A stretch of 47,086 nucleotides of DNA, taken from assembly GCA_015068445.1 (NCBI GenBank), contig SVKN01000009.1, positions 1 through 47,086 of the forward strand, in the 5' to 3' direction. Positions 7,738 to 18,248 of the stretch are shown in pieces (position 1 is the first letter of the stretch; the number at the start of each line of letters is the position of its first letter). The translations under genes and the position numbers were made by a program. This stretch comes from Oscillospiraceae bacterium. GTDB lineage: Bacteria; Bacillota; Clostridia; Oscillospirales; Butyricicoccaceae. A model generated the notes under the pieces. It worked only from the letters and a program-made list of their open reading frames with translations, was not told where the DNA came from and did not search any database.

Positions 7738-8942
7738 AGCGTCATTTTGTGCGCCTTGCGGCGCTGGCCGTCGTGCTGGTGTCATCATTTCTCGCGCGCC
7801 CTGCGGAGGCCGCGGCCGATCTCGTCTTCCTGTGCATCAACGACACCTTTGTCGGCAGCCTGACGTCATCCAATATGCCCATCCGCATCAACAACAACAT
7901 GTATATCTCCTACCGCTACCTGTCCCGCGTCAAGCCGCTGAAATACCGCTACGACGACGATGTGGACACATTACGGGTGTACAATACGAACGCGTCGCTG
8001 ACCTTTGACCTCAGCAAGGCCGTCACCTACGACCAGGACGGCAAGATCTACTCCTATCTGGCCGAGCGCAGGGGCGGCGTGCTGTACGTGCCCATCGAGT
8101 TCATCTGCCGCACCTTCGGCTTTTATTATTCTCAGTACACCACCGACCTTGGGTCCGTTCTGCGCATCAACAGCGTCATGTCCCGCTATTCCGATCAGCA
8201 GATCACAGAGGCGAACGCCGCGACCATGCAGCAGATCTACGACAACTACTACAAACCCGCGGAGGAGGACCCCGTCACGGAGCCCGACCAGGTGACGCCC
8301 ACGATGCCGGAGCCTGTGACGCCGCCCCCGCAGACGCCGCAGACGCAGCCTGAGGAGCCCGACGAGCCCGCCGTCATCCGGACCGTCTATCCGGTCTTTC
8401 TGGGAGAGCTGAACCGCTACACGGCCGATATCCTCAACGTTCTGCAGCTTTACGATGTGCGTGGGACGTTCTTCGTCTTTGAGGAAGATCTGCTCGCGCA
8501 GGCGGACAATCTCCGCGCGCTCGTAGGGCAGGAGCAGTCCATCGGGCTGTGCGTTCCCGCGGAGAATGCCGCGGAGGCGGCGGAGTCGCTGAATGAGCTG
8601 CTGTCGTCTCTCGTTCTGCGCCGCAGCCGACTCGTCTGCATCAAAGAGGGGAGCGAGGCGCTGAGTGCGGAGCAGCGCCAGGCGCTCCATGAGGCTGGTT
8701 ATCGCCTGTGGGACCCCTCCGTTTCACCGCAGACCGACGGCATGAGCGCTTACGCGCTGGGCCGCGCGGCCAAAACGTCCATCGACGGCGCGCCGCGCAT
8801 CGTCTGCCTGGGCCTCCATTCCGACGCAGCATGCGCCAGCGCCCTTGAGACGATCCTGTCCTATATCCGCTCCGGCGGCAGCAATTGCGTCCCCATCGAG
8901 GACTGGACGACGCCCGTCAACGCGTCCGGCGATTACACTTGA
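7734..8942 (+). CDS. Secreted protein: copper-amine-oxidase-N-like domain plus inactive deacetylase-like domain
   Basis: 402 aa from a TTG start preceded by AGGAGGGGAG and overlapping the upstream stop. A signal peptide (about 1-27, ending RPAEA) is followed by a stalk-like domain (about 30-145: INNNMYISYRYLSRV, GGVLYVPIEFICRTFGF) of the copper amine oxidase N-terminal-like type. A Pro/Glu/Thr-rich linker covers about 175-215. The C-terminal region (about 215-395) keeps the shape of a NodB polysaccharide deacetylase (YTADILNVLQLYDVRGTFFVFEEDL). The catalytic TFDDG is replaced by VFLGE, and the HTxxH metal ligands by an LCVPAEN segment, so it should be catalytically dead. It may bind cell-wall polysaccharide. 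The coupling to a sensor-like gene suggests a common envelope-related role. Confidence 0.65.
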   Translation: MKRHFVRLAALAVVLVSSFLARPAEAAADLVFLCINDTFVGSLTSSNMPIRINNNMYISYRYLSRVKPLKYRYDDDVDTLRVYNTNASLTFDLSKAVTYDQDGKIYSYLAERRGGVLYVPIEFICRTFGFYYSQYTTDLGSVLRINSVMSRYSDQQITEANAATMQQIYDNYYKPAEEDPVTEPDQVTPTMPEPVTPPPQTPQTQPEEPDEPAVIRTVYPVFLGELNRYTADILNVLQLYDVRGTFFVFEEDLLAQADNLRALVGQEQSIGLCVPAENAAEAAESLNELLSSLVLRRSRLVCIKEGSEALSAEQRQALHEAGYRLWDPSVSPQTDGMSAYALGRAAKTSIDGAPRIVCLGLHSDAACASALETILSYIRSGGSNCVPIEDWTTPVNASGDYT

Positions 8943-8978
8943 GACCTGAAATGATTCATATAAAGGAGAATGATCCAA

Positions 8979-9449
8979 ATGTCAAACGTAAAAAAGGCCG
9001 TCATCAAAATGCAGGACGGCGGTTCCATCAATCTTGAGCTCTATCCCGACGTAGCGCCCATCACGGTCGACAACTTCCTCAAGCTGGCCGGCGAGGGCTT
9101 CTACAACGGCGTCACCTTCCACCGCGTGGTGCCCGGCTTCGTCATTCAGGGTGGCGACCCCACAGGCACCGGCATGGGCGGTCCCGGCTGGACCATCAAG
9201 GGTGAGTTCGCCTCCAACGGCGTCAAAAACGACATCAAGCACGTCCGCGGCGTCCTGTCCATGGCCCGCACCATGGACCCCAACTCCGCCGGCAGTCAGT
9301 TCTTCATCATGGTCGGCGACGCGCCGCATCTTGACGGCGATTACGCCGCCTTCGGCCGCGTGACGAACGGTATGGACTGCGTCGACAAGATCGTCGAGGA
9401 CAACGCCAGGGGCGTCACCGCCGTGATCCGCACGATCAAGGTCAAATAG
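8979..9449 (+). CDS. Cyclophilin-type peptidyl-prolyl cis-trans isomerase
   Basis: 156 aa, a compact bacterial cyclophilin catalysing proline isomerisation during folding. Active-site residues are visible in FHRVVPGFVIQGGD (Arg49, Phe54, Gln57) and in NSAGSQFFIM. There is no signal peptide, so it should be cytoplasmic. The ATG at 8979 is preferred over one at 8970 because AAAGGAG ends 10 bases before it and only 1-2 bases before the other. It follows the deacetylase-like gene by 36 bases and ends at a strong terminator. Confidence 0.92.
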   Translation: MSNVKKAVIKMQDGGSINLELYPDVAPITVDNFLKLAGEGFYNGVTFHRVVPGFVIQGGDPTGTGMGGPGWTIKGEFASNGVKNDIKHVRGVLSMARTMDPNSAGSQFFIMVGDAPHLDGDYAAFGRVTNGMDCVDKIVEDNARGVTAVIRTIKVK

Positions 9450-9464
9450 CAAAACAGCAGCTCA

Positions 9465-9496
9465 AAGGCCGGGAAAAGTCCCGGCCTTATCTTTTT
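9465..9496 (+). terminator. Intrinsic terminator after the cyclophilin gene
   Basis: A perfect 10-bp stem AAGGCCGGGA / TCCCGGCCTT with an AAAG loop, followed by ATCTTTTT. Confidence 0.9.
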
Positions 9497-9536
9497 GCCT
9501 TCATAAATAATTTGCATTTATAAATATATAATCCGC

Positions 9537-9564
9537 TTGACAAAATAATGAATCGTGCTACAAT
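9537..9564 (+). promoter_or_regulatory. Sigma-A promoter of the RHH-clpB operon
   Basis: A perfect TTGACA (9537-9542), 16-base spacer, and TACAAT (9559-9564). An A/T-rich stretch with TTTATAAATATATAAT lies immediately upstream and could act as an UP element. No CIRCE or CtsR-type operator was seen by eye. Confidence 0.8.
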
Positions 9565-9587
9565 GATACCAGAAGGAGGTCGAGAAG

Positions 9588-10229
9588 ATGCAAAAGAGCG
9601 TTTACAGCATCGTCCTTTCCGACGACGTTGTCTCCGCCATCGACCGTCTGGCCTACACGAAGTGCACCAGCCGGTCGAATATGATCAACCAGATCTTGGC
9701 GGAGTACGTTTCCTACGTCACGCCGGAAAAGCGCCTCAGCGATATTTTCACCCGCATGGCCGCCACGATCGATTCGGTCGATCAGCTGCAGGTCATGCTG
9801 GGAGCGTCGGACACGATGATGTCCATCAAGAGCGCGCTGAGCTACAAATACAACCCCACCGTCCGCTACAGCGTCGAGCTGTATAAGAGCGACCCCGCCC
9901 TGGGGGAGCTGCGCATCTCCCTGCGCACCCAGAGCGCCGGGCTGATCGCGCTGATGAACGATTTCTACGCCCGCTGGGATCAGGTGGAGCGGGAGCAGCT
10001 CAGCCGCGAGGTGCGCAGCAGCGTCCGCGACGGCAAATACGCCCGCCTGCTGGATAAGCCCGAAAACGCCGACGGCGACGCGCTTGCGGACGCCCTCGTC
10101 GCTTACGTAGAGACGATGGACAGCGCCATGAAGGGTTATTTCAGCGATCGACGAAACGGCGTCGAGCCGACGGCCCGCATCCGGGCATACTACCAACAAT
10201 ATGAATCCAAAAGCCCCGTTCTTCTTTAA
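9588..10229 (+). CDS. Ribbon-helix-helix domain protein upstream of clpB
   Basis: 213 aa. The N-terminal 45 residues (VYSIVLSDDVVSAIDRLAYT then SRSNMINQILAEYV) fit a CopG/Arc-type ribbon-helix-helix DNA-binding fold: one strand followed by two helices. The remaining ~165 residues are helical and charged, with the segment RYSVELYKSDPALGELRISLR in the middle; I do not recognise them. RHH proteins bind DNA as dimers, often repressing their own operon. The ATG follows AGAAGGAGGT. clpB begins 12 bases after the stop and no terminator intervenes, so both are transcribed together. It is a candidate regulator of clpB, but this is inference from position only. Confidence 0.65.
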   Translation: MQKSVYSIVLSDDVVSAIDRLAYTKCTSRSNMINQILAEYVSYVTPEKRLSDIFTRMAATIDSVDQLQVMLGASDTMMSIKSALSYKYNPTVRYSVELYKSDPALGELRISLRTQSAGLIALMNDFYARWDQVEREQLSREVRSSVRDGKYARLLDKPENADGDALADALVAYVETMDSAMKGYFSDRRNGVEPTARIRAYYQQYESKSPVLL

Positions 10230-10241
10230 GGAGGGATCTCT

Positions 10242-12833
<2,592 letters not shown>

Positions 12834-12849
12834 GCCTCAAAAGCGCGAT

Positions 12850-12880
12850 GCGCCGTGACAGACGTCACGGCGCTTTTTCT
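12850..12880 (+). terminator. Intrinsic terminator of the clpB operon
   Basis: A perfect 10-bp stem GCGCCGTGAC / GTCACGGCGC with an AGAC loop, followed by TTTTT. Confidence 0.88.
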
Positions 12881-13379
12881 ATTTTCGCACGCCTTCGATA
12901 TGGATGAACCGTGCCCTGCGCAGCGTCAGAAATGACGACAGAGGACGGCAGTCGTCGTCGCCCGTATGGGCGGCGATACGGATGGTGTCGAAGCTCGGCG
13001 CGCCGTCGATGGAGACGATGACAGGCGTGTGGTGGAAATAATCGTGGATGGTTGCGATCTGCACGATATCGCCAGGCTCCATCTCGTCGATCGACGTCTC
13101 TGCAGCGAAGGGGCCGACGCCCCGGTTCGTGGTCAGGAAATTGTAAAGGTACTGCACGCCGGTCCAGGAAGCCGTGCGGTCGCTGGCCGTCCGGTAATAC
13201 CAGCCGTAGACCGGCGTGAAGTTCATCACGCCGCTGCCCGCGAAGATGCACTGGCTGGCGAAGTTCGTGCAGTCGCCGCCGATCTCCTGAAAGTTGTAAT
13301 AAGCCGGATTGCGGAAGTAAGCCCATCGGTGCGCGTAAGCGACAGCCGCCTCCCGGTCGTAAGGGACGATCTCAGGCAA
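12879..13379 (-). CDS. Putative amidase (Amidase_6-like cysteine hydrolase)
   Basis: 166 aa from a TTG start (13377-13379) placed 7 bases after AAAGGAGGT; the longer open frame runs back through a terminator hairpin and is not credible. The N-terminal AAVAYAHRWAYFRNPAY and GGDCTNFASQCIFAGSG (nucleophile Cys37) match the Amidase_6 family. His117 in HHTPVIVS and His138 in AAHTGDDD are candidate catalytic or accessory residues. The fold is NlpC/P60-like, so a peptide or cell-wall amide is the likely substrate. No signal peptide is present, which is odd for a wall enzyme; the protein may act in the mother cell or in a spore. The stop lies beside the clpB terminator (convergent). Confidence 0.75.
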   Translation of the reverse strand: MPEIVPYDREAAVAYAHRWAYFRNPAYYNFQEIGGDCTNFASQCIFAGSGVMNFTPVYGWYYRTASDRTASWTGVQYLYNFLTTNRGVGPFAAETSIDEMEPGDIVQIATIHDYFHHTPVIVSIDGAPSFDTIRIAAHTGDDDCRPLSSFLTLRRARFIHIEGVRK

Positions 13380-13437
13380 GAGTCCCACCTCCTTTCCATT
13401 CTGGGATACTCTATGCTGTATTCGTCTCCGGCGTGAA

Positions 13438-13470
13438 AAACAGCCTCCCACATGTCGTGAGAGGCTGTTT
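13438..13470 (-). terminator. Intrinsic terminator of the topoisomerase operon
   Basis: The stem AAACAGCCTC / GAGGCTGTTT lies 22 bases after the parC stop, with a 13-nt loop, and runs into TT on the minus strand. Confidence 0.75.
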
Positions 13471-13491
13471 CGTTCTGTAAAGGTCAGAGCT

Positions 13492-15675
13492 TTACACGTC
13501 CAGCTCCAGCTGCTTTTCCAGCGCATCTTCCTCTTTGATCAGAGCGCCGGCGCCCGGCAGGGAGCGCACGCGGTATCGCGACGGGTTTTTGATGTCCGCC
13601 TGCGCAAGGGGCAGGGCTGCCTGTACGGTCTGGCCCCGCTTGAGGGCGAAGGCGGAGACGCCCTGCGACGTGCGGGTGGACTTTGACGTGACGATGGAGG
13701 TGTCGAAGATCAGCAGTCTGCTCTGGGTGTAGACAGCGATCTCGCCCTCCTCGGGCATGTGCAGCACGGCGGCTAGCGGCGACTTGTCGCTGAACGCGCC
13801 CGTCAGACGGCGGCGGTTCGACTTGGTATCGTACGTCTTCGTCTCGATCTTCGCCAGCTTGCCGTTCTCGAACAGATAGATTATGTGGCCGCTGTAATCC
13901 CCGGGCAGGAACATGAATACGGGCGCTTCGCCCTCGTCCATGCCCAGCTTCTGAGGCAGGTAATCGCCCAGGACGCTGGCCTTCAGATCGTCGAACTCGT
14001 GCAGCCGCGTCTTGTAGGCCTGAGCCTTGTTGGTCAGGAAAATGATCTCCTGCTTGTTGCTGGCCTGCAGCGTCAGACGCAGGCCGTCGCCCTCCTTGTA
14101 TTTCTGCTCGCCGCCCATGCGCAATGACAGCGGCGTGATCTTCTTGAAATAGCCCTCCCTGGACAGGAAGATCGAAACAGGGTAGTCCTCGATGTTCTCG
14201 GTCTCGTCGTACTGCTCGATCTCGTGCTCGAAGATGATGGCTGATTTACGCTGAGTGGGATACTTCTTGATGATCTTCTCCAGTTCGTCGATGATCAGTG
14301 CGCGGACTTTTTTGTTGTCCGACAGCAAGCCATTGAGGCGCTTGATGTCCTTTTCGAGGTTGTCCACCTCGGTCAGTCGGTTTAGGATGTGCTCCTTGTT
14401 GATGTTGCGCAGCTTGATCTCGGCGATGAACTCCGCCTGATCCTGATCGATGCCGAAGCCCATCATCAGGTTGGGGATGACCTCGGCGTCCTCCTCGGTC
14501 TCGCGGATGATGGCGATGGCGCGGTCGATGTCGAGCAGGATCTTCTTGAGGCCCAGCAGCAGGTGCAGCCGCGCCTCCTTTTTCGACAGGTCGAAATGGA
14601 TGCGGCGCTTGACGCATTCCGTGCGCCAGGCGCTCCACTCCTCCAGGATCTCGCGCACGCCCATGACCCGCGGCGTGCCGCCGATCAGCACGTTGAAGTT
14701 GCAGGAGAAGCTGTCGGTCAGCGGGGTCAGCTTCATCAGCTTCTGCATCAGCTTGTCGGGATCGACGCCGGACTTGATGTCAATGGCGATCTTCAGGCCG
14801 TTCAGACCAGTTTCGTCGCGGACGTCCGAGACCTCCTTGAGCTTGCCGGCCTTGATCAGCTCGGTCATCTTGTCGATGATCGCCTCTGCGGTGGCCGTGT
14901 AGGGGATCTGCGTGACCTCGATGATGCGCTCCTTCTTGAGGTAATTCCACACGGACCGCACCTTGAAGGACCCGCGGCCCGTGGCGTAGATCTCCTCCAT
15001 CTGACTGCGGTTGAAGATGATCTCGCCGCCCGTGGGGAAGTCGGGGGCGGGGAGGGTGGAGAGGATATCGTGTTCCGGGTTTTTCAGCAGCTCAATGGTC
15101 GTGCGGCATACCTCGTTGAGGTCGAAGCCGCAGATGTTGCAGGCCATGCCCACCGCAATGCCCAGATTGGGGTTGACGAGGATATTGGGGAACGCCGTGG
15201 GCAGCAGCAGCGGCTCCTTCATCTTGCCGTCGTAGTTGTCGACGAAATCGACGGAATCGTTGTCGATGTCGGCGAACAGCTCATTGCAGATCTTGTCCAG
15301 CTTGACCTCCGTGTAGCGCGGGGCGGCGTATTCCATATCGCGGGAATACACCTTGCCGAAATTGCCCTTCGATTCGACGAACGGCACCAGCAGCGACTCG
15401 TTGCCTCGGGTCAGACGGACCATCGTCTCATAGATGGCCGCGTCGCCGTGGGGATTGAGCTTCATGGTCTGACCCACCACGTTGGCGCTCTTTGTCAGAT
15501 TGCCGCCCAGAAGACCCATTTTGTACATGGTGTACAGCAGCTTGCGGTGGCTGGGCTTGAAGCCGTCGATCTCCGGCAGGGCGCGGGAGACGATGACGCT
15601 CATGGCGTAGGGCATATAGTTGCTCTCCAGCGTCTCCACGATGGGCTGTTCCAGATAATAGTCTTTCTTTGCCAT
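13492..15675 (-). CDS. parC: Type II topoisomerase subunit A (ParC-like, divergent)
   Basis: 727 aa, shorter than typical GyrA (about 820). It is the DNA cleavage subunit: winged-helix motif SHRKLLYTMYKMGLL, quinolone-determining segment LNPHGDAAIYETMVRL, catalytic Tyr121 in AAPRYTE. A long coiled-coil region (about 400-470) follows, then a C-terminal beta-pinwheel-like part that lacks an obvious GyrA box. The start RALPEIDGFKPSHRK is characteristic of the second type II topoisomerase of Clostridia, annotated as topoisomerase IV A. It is 10 bases downstream of the B subunit, so the two form an operon. It would decatenate replicated chromosomes. The absence of a GyrA box favours topoisomerase IV over gyrase. 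Confidence 0.9.
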   Translation of the reverse strand: MAKKDYYLEQPIVETLESNYMPYAMSVIVSRALPEIDGFKPSHRKLLYTMYKMGLLGGNLTKSANVVGQTMKLNPHGDAAIYETMVRLTRGNESLLVPFVESKGNFGKVYSRDMEYAAPRYTEVKLDKICNELFADIDNDSVDFVDNYDGKMKEPLLLPTAFPNILVNPNLGIAVGMACNICGFDLNEVCRTTIELLKNPEHDILSTLPAPDFPTGGEIIFNRSQMEEIYATGRGSFKVRSVWNYLKKERIIEVTQIPYTATAEAIIDKMTELIKAGKLKEVSDVRDETGLNGLKIAIDIKSGVDPDKLMQKLMKLTPLTDSFSCNFNVLIGGTPRVMGVREILEEWSAWRTECVKRRIHFDLSKKEARLHLLLGLKKILLDIDRAIAIIRETEEDAEVIPNLMMGFGIDQDQAEFIAEIKLRNINKEHILNRLTEVDNLEKDIKRLNGLLSDNKKVRALIIDELEKIIKKYPTQRKSAIIFEHEIEQYDETENIEDYPVSIFLSREGYFKKITPLSLRMGGEQKYKEGDGLRLTLQASNKQEIIFLTNKAQAYKTRLHEFDDLKASVLGDYLPQKLGMDEGEAPVFMFLPGDYSGHIIYLFENGKLAKIETKTYDTKSNRRRLTGAFSDKSPLAAVLHMPEEGEIAVYTQSRLLIFDTSIVTSKSTRTSQGVSAFALKRGQTVQAALPLAQADIKNPSRYRVRSLPGAGALIKEEDALEKQLELDV

Positions 15676-15685
15676 GGCTTAGCTC

Positions 15686-17683
15686 CTAACTGATATCGGC
15701 CATTTCGAGATAGCGCGCGCCATTTTCGGCGATGAAGTCCTTGCGCCCCGTCAGGTTGTCGCCCAGCAGCACGTCGAACATCCGGGCCGTGGCCTTGGCG
15801 TCGGAGGGCATGACCTTGATCAGCCTGCGGGTCTCGGGGTTCATGGTCGTCTCCCACATCATCTCGGGCTCGTTTTCGCCCAGGCCCTTGGAACGCATGA
15901 TCTCGACCTTTTTGCCCTCCAGCTTTTTGAGGATGTCGTCGCGCTCCTTTTCGGTGTAGGCGAAGTAGGATTTGTTTTTGTAAACGATCTCGAACAGCGG
16001 TGTTTCCGCGATGTAGACGTACCCCTCCTCGATCAGCTTCGGCGCGAGGCGGTAGATCATCGTCAGAAGCAGCGTCCTGATCTGGAAGCCGTCGTAGTCG
16101 GCGTCGGTGCAGAAGATGACCTTGCTCCAACGCAGACTGTCCAGATCGAAGGTAGCCATCTCCTTGTTCTTGCTCTTGACCTCCACGCCGCAGCCCAGGA
16201 CCTTGATCAGGTCGGTGATGATCTCGCTTTTGAAGATGCGGTCGTAGTCGGCCTTGAGGCAGTTGAGGATCTTGCCGCGGATGGGCATGATAGCCTGGAA
16301 ATCGGGATCGCGGCCCTGCTTGCAGGAGCCGAGGGCGGAGTTGCCCTCCACGATATAAAGCTCTCGGCGGCTGACGTCCTTGGTGCGGCAGTCGGCGAAG
16401 CGCTGCACGCGGGTCAGCACGTCCATGCCGCCCGACAGCTTCTTTTTCAGGTTGAGGCGCGTCTTCTCCGCCTGTTCGCGGGAACGCTTGTTGATGAGGA
16501 CCTGGTCGCAGATCTTGTCGGCCTCGGCCTTGTTTTCGATGAAATAGATCTCCAGCGTCGAGCGCAGGAAGTCGGTCATCATGTCCTGAATGAACTTGTT
16601 GGTGATGGCCTTCTTCGTCTGGTTCTCATAGGAGGTATAGGTGGAAAAGCCGTTGGTGATCAGGATCAGAGAGTCGGAAATATCGTTGAACTTGATCTTC
16701 GGCTCGTTCTTCTGGTACTTGTTGCTCTGCTTGATGTAGGCGTCGATGGCCGAGACGAAGGCCGAGCGAGCCGCCTTGTCGGGCGAGCCGCCGTGCTCCA
16801 GGAAGGAGGAGTTGTGATAATACTCGATGACGGGATTGGCATTGCAGAAGCAGAAGGCCACCTCAGCCTTGACCTTGTACTCCGGCTTGTCCTCGCGGTC
16901 GCGGCCGGTCTTTTCGGTCCTGGCGTACTGCACTGACGTCAGCGCGTCAAGCCCTGCCAGCTCGCCGACGTAGTCGACGATGCCGTTCTCATAGCAGAAG
17001 GTTTGCTCCTCAAACTTGTTCTTTTCCGTCTCGATGCGCAGAATGAAGGTGAGGCCCGGGTTGACGATGGCCTGCTTTTTGATCACATCTGCGAAATACT
17101 CATAGGGGATGCTGATGTCCGTAAAGACGTCGATATCGGGCAGAAAATGCTGGACCGTGCCCGTGCGCCTGCCGGAATAAGGCTCGCGCTGGAGCTTGTC
17201 CTTGCCGGGCGTCATGTTCTCGCCGCGCTCGAAATGAAGGGAGTATTTGAATCCGTCACGGTAGGAGGTGACGTCCATGTAGCGGGAGGCGTACTGCGTG
17301 GCGCAGGCGCCGAGACCGTTGAGGCCGAGAGAATACTCATAGCTCTCGCCGTCGGTGTTCGAATACTTGCCGCCGGCGTACAGCTCACAGTAGACCAGCT
17401 CCCAGTTGAAGCGCTTCTCCTTCTCGTTGTAGTCAAGGGGAATGCCGCGGCCGAAGTCCTCGACCTCGATGGAGCGGTCCTGATAGACGGTGATATTGAT
17501 CTTGGTGCCGAAGCCCTCGCGGGCCTCGTCGATGGAGTTGGAAAGGATCTCGAAAAAGGCGTGTTCGCAGCCCTCGATGGAATCGGAGCCGAAGATGACG
17601 CCCGGGCGCTTGCGCACACGATCCGCGCCCTTGAGGGCGGAGATACTTTCGTTGCCGTAAGACGGCTTTGCGGTTTTTGCCAT
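15686..17683 (-). CDS. parE: Type II topoisomerase subunit B (ParE-like, divergent)
   Basis: 665 aa ATPase subunit. The GHKL domain has N-box EILSNSIDEAREGFG (about 45-59), EDFGRGIP and GLNGLGA. The TOPRIM domain has EGNSALGSCKQGRDPDFQA (Glu446) and TDADYDGFQIRTLL (Asp527/529/531). The canonical EGDSAGGSAKQGRDR is altered at several positions, but the metal-binding Glu and DxDxD are kept, so the enzyme should be active. This signature marks the divergent clostridial topoisomerase IV. The ATG follows GGAGGT. It is transcribed divergently from yaaL, and an A/T-rich region at 17730-17755 probably holds both promoters. Confidence 0.9.
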   Translation of the reverse strand: MAKTAKPSYGNESISALKGADRVRKRPGVIFGSDSIEGCEHAFFEILSNSIDEAREGFGTKINITVYQDRSIEVEDFGRGIPLDYNEKEKRFNWELVYCELYAGGKYSNTDGESYEYSLGLNGLGACATQYASRYMDVTSYRDGFKYSLHFERGENMTPGKDKLQREPYSGRRTGTVQHFLPDIDVFTDISIPYEYFADVIKKQAIVNPGLTFILRIETEKNKFEEQTFCYENGIVDYVGELAGLDALTSVQYARTEKTGRDREDKPEYKVKAEVAFCFCNANPVIEYYHNSSFLEHGGSPDKAARSAFVSAIDAYIKQSNKYQKNEPKIKFNDISDSLILITNGFSTYTSYENQTKKAITNKFIQDMMTDFLRSTLEIYFIENKAEADKICDQVLINKRSREQAEKTRLNLKKKLSGGMDVLTRVQRFADCRTKDVSRRELYIVEGNSALGSCKQGRDPDFQAIMPIRGKILNCLKADYDRIFKSEIITDLIKVLGCGVEVKSKNKEMATFDLDSLRWSKVIFCTDADYDGFQIRTLLLTMIYRLAPKLIEEGYVYIAETPLFEIVYKNKSYFAYTEKERDDILKKLEGKKVEIMRSKGLGENEPEMMWETTMNPETRRLIKVMPSDAKATARMFDVLLGDNLTGRKDFIAENGARYLEMADIS

Positions 17684-17775
17684 GGATGACCTCCGTAGCT
17701 GGAAAGGTTATTTCTTGCATGTACGGCAATACTTTATCATATATATGCAGTAATAAACCGGACAGGAGAGATGGT

Positions 17776-18015
17776 ATGATGCTGGGCAGACGAAAAAGGG
17801 AGACAGTCAGGACCGAGGAACAGGCGCTGCTGGAGGACCTGTTCGCCGCGAAGAGCCAGCTGGACGACGCCCGCAGGAAGTTCGACTACGTTACCGAGCC
17901 GGAGATGGTGGCCTCCTGCATCTACCAGATGCACGCTCTGCAGGAGCGGTATTCCTACCTGCTGTCACGGGTGCGGGAGCAGGAGCTGACGGGAGCGCTT
18001 CGATGGAGAGGGTGA
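17776..18015 (+). CDS. yaaL: YaaL family protein (DUF2508)
   Basis: 79 aa. It matches the DUF2508/YaaL pattern: AKSQLDDARRKFDYVTEPEMV and YQMHALQERYSYLLSRVREQ. The family lies next to bofA in B. subtilis, and the function is unknown. The start is one of two adjacent ATGs (17776 or 17779) after GGAG; upstream frame sequence lies in the promoter region. It overlaps bofA by 13 bases, so translation is probably coupled. It supports a spore-forming host. Confidence 0.85.
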   Translation: MMLGRRKRETVRTEEQALLEDLFAAKSQLDDARRKFDYVTEPEMVASCIYQMHALQERYSYLLSRVREQELTGALRWRG

Positions 18016-18248
18016 CGCTCGTCCTGCTGATGGGGCTTGGCGCCTGGGCAGTCGTGTGGCTTCTTGGGAAGCCGCTGCGCCTGCTGCTGCGGGTCGCGGT
18101 GGGCTCAGGCGTCCTCTGGCTGTTCGACAGCCTGTGCGGCCGGTTCGGCGTGCGCCTTGGCCTCAACGGGATCAATGCCTCCGTCGTGGGATTGGGAGGC
18201 CCCTTCGGCCTGACGGCGCTGCTGCTTCTGCGCTGGATGAGCCTTTAG
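18003..18248 (+). CDS. bofA: BofA-like sporulation membrane protein
   Basis: 81 aa with two hydrophobic segments (about 5-22 and 27-42) and a hydrophobic C-terminal hairpin. The end GLNGINASVVGLGGPFGLTA is the conserved C-terminal signature of BofA, which inhibits processing of pro-sigma-K by SpoIVFB in the mother-cell membrane. The ATG lies inside the end of yaaL. Unusually, the 3' 144 bases of this gene (18105-18248) are also the 3' coding sequence of ttcA on the opposite strand, so the two transcripts converge with overlap. Confidence 0.85.
   Translation: MERVTLVLLMGLGAWAVVWLLGKPLRLLLRVAVGSGVLWLFDSLCGRFGVRLGLNGINASVVGLGGPFGLTALLLLRWMSL

Noticed and set aside
14389..15693. 434-codon open frame on the plus strand opposite the parC-like gene
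   Set aside because: Antisense shadow of a clear topoisomerase gene; composition is repetitive Leu/Asp/Val/His and there is no start signal.
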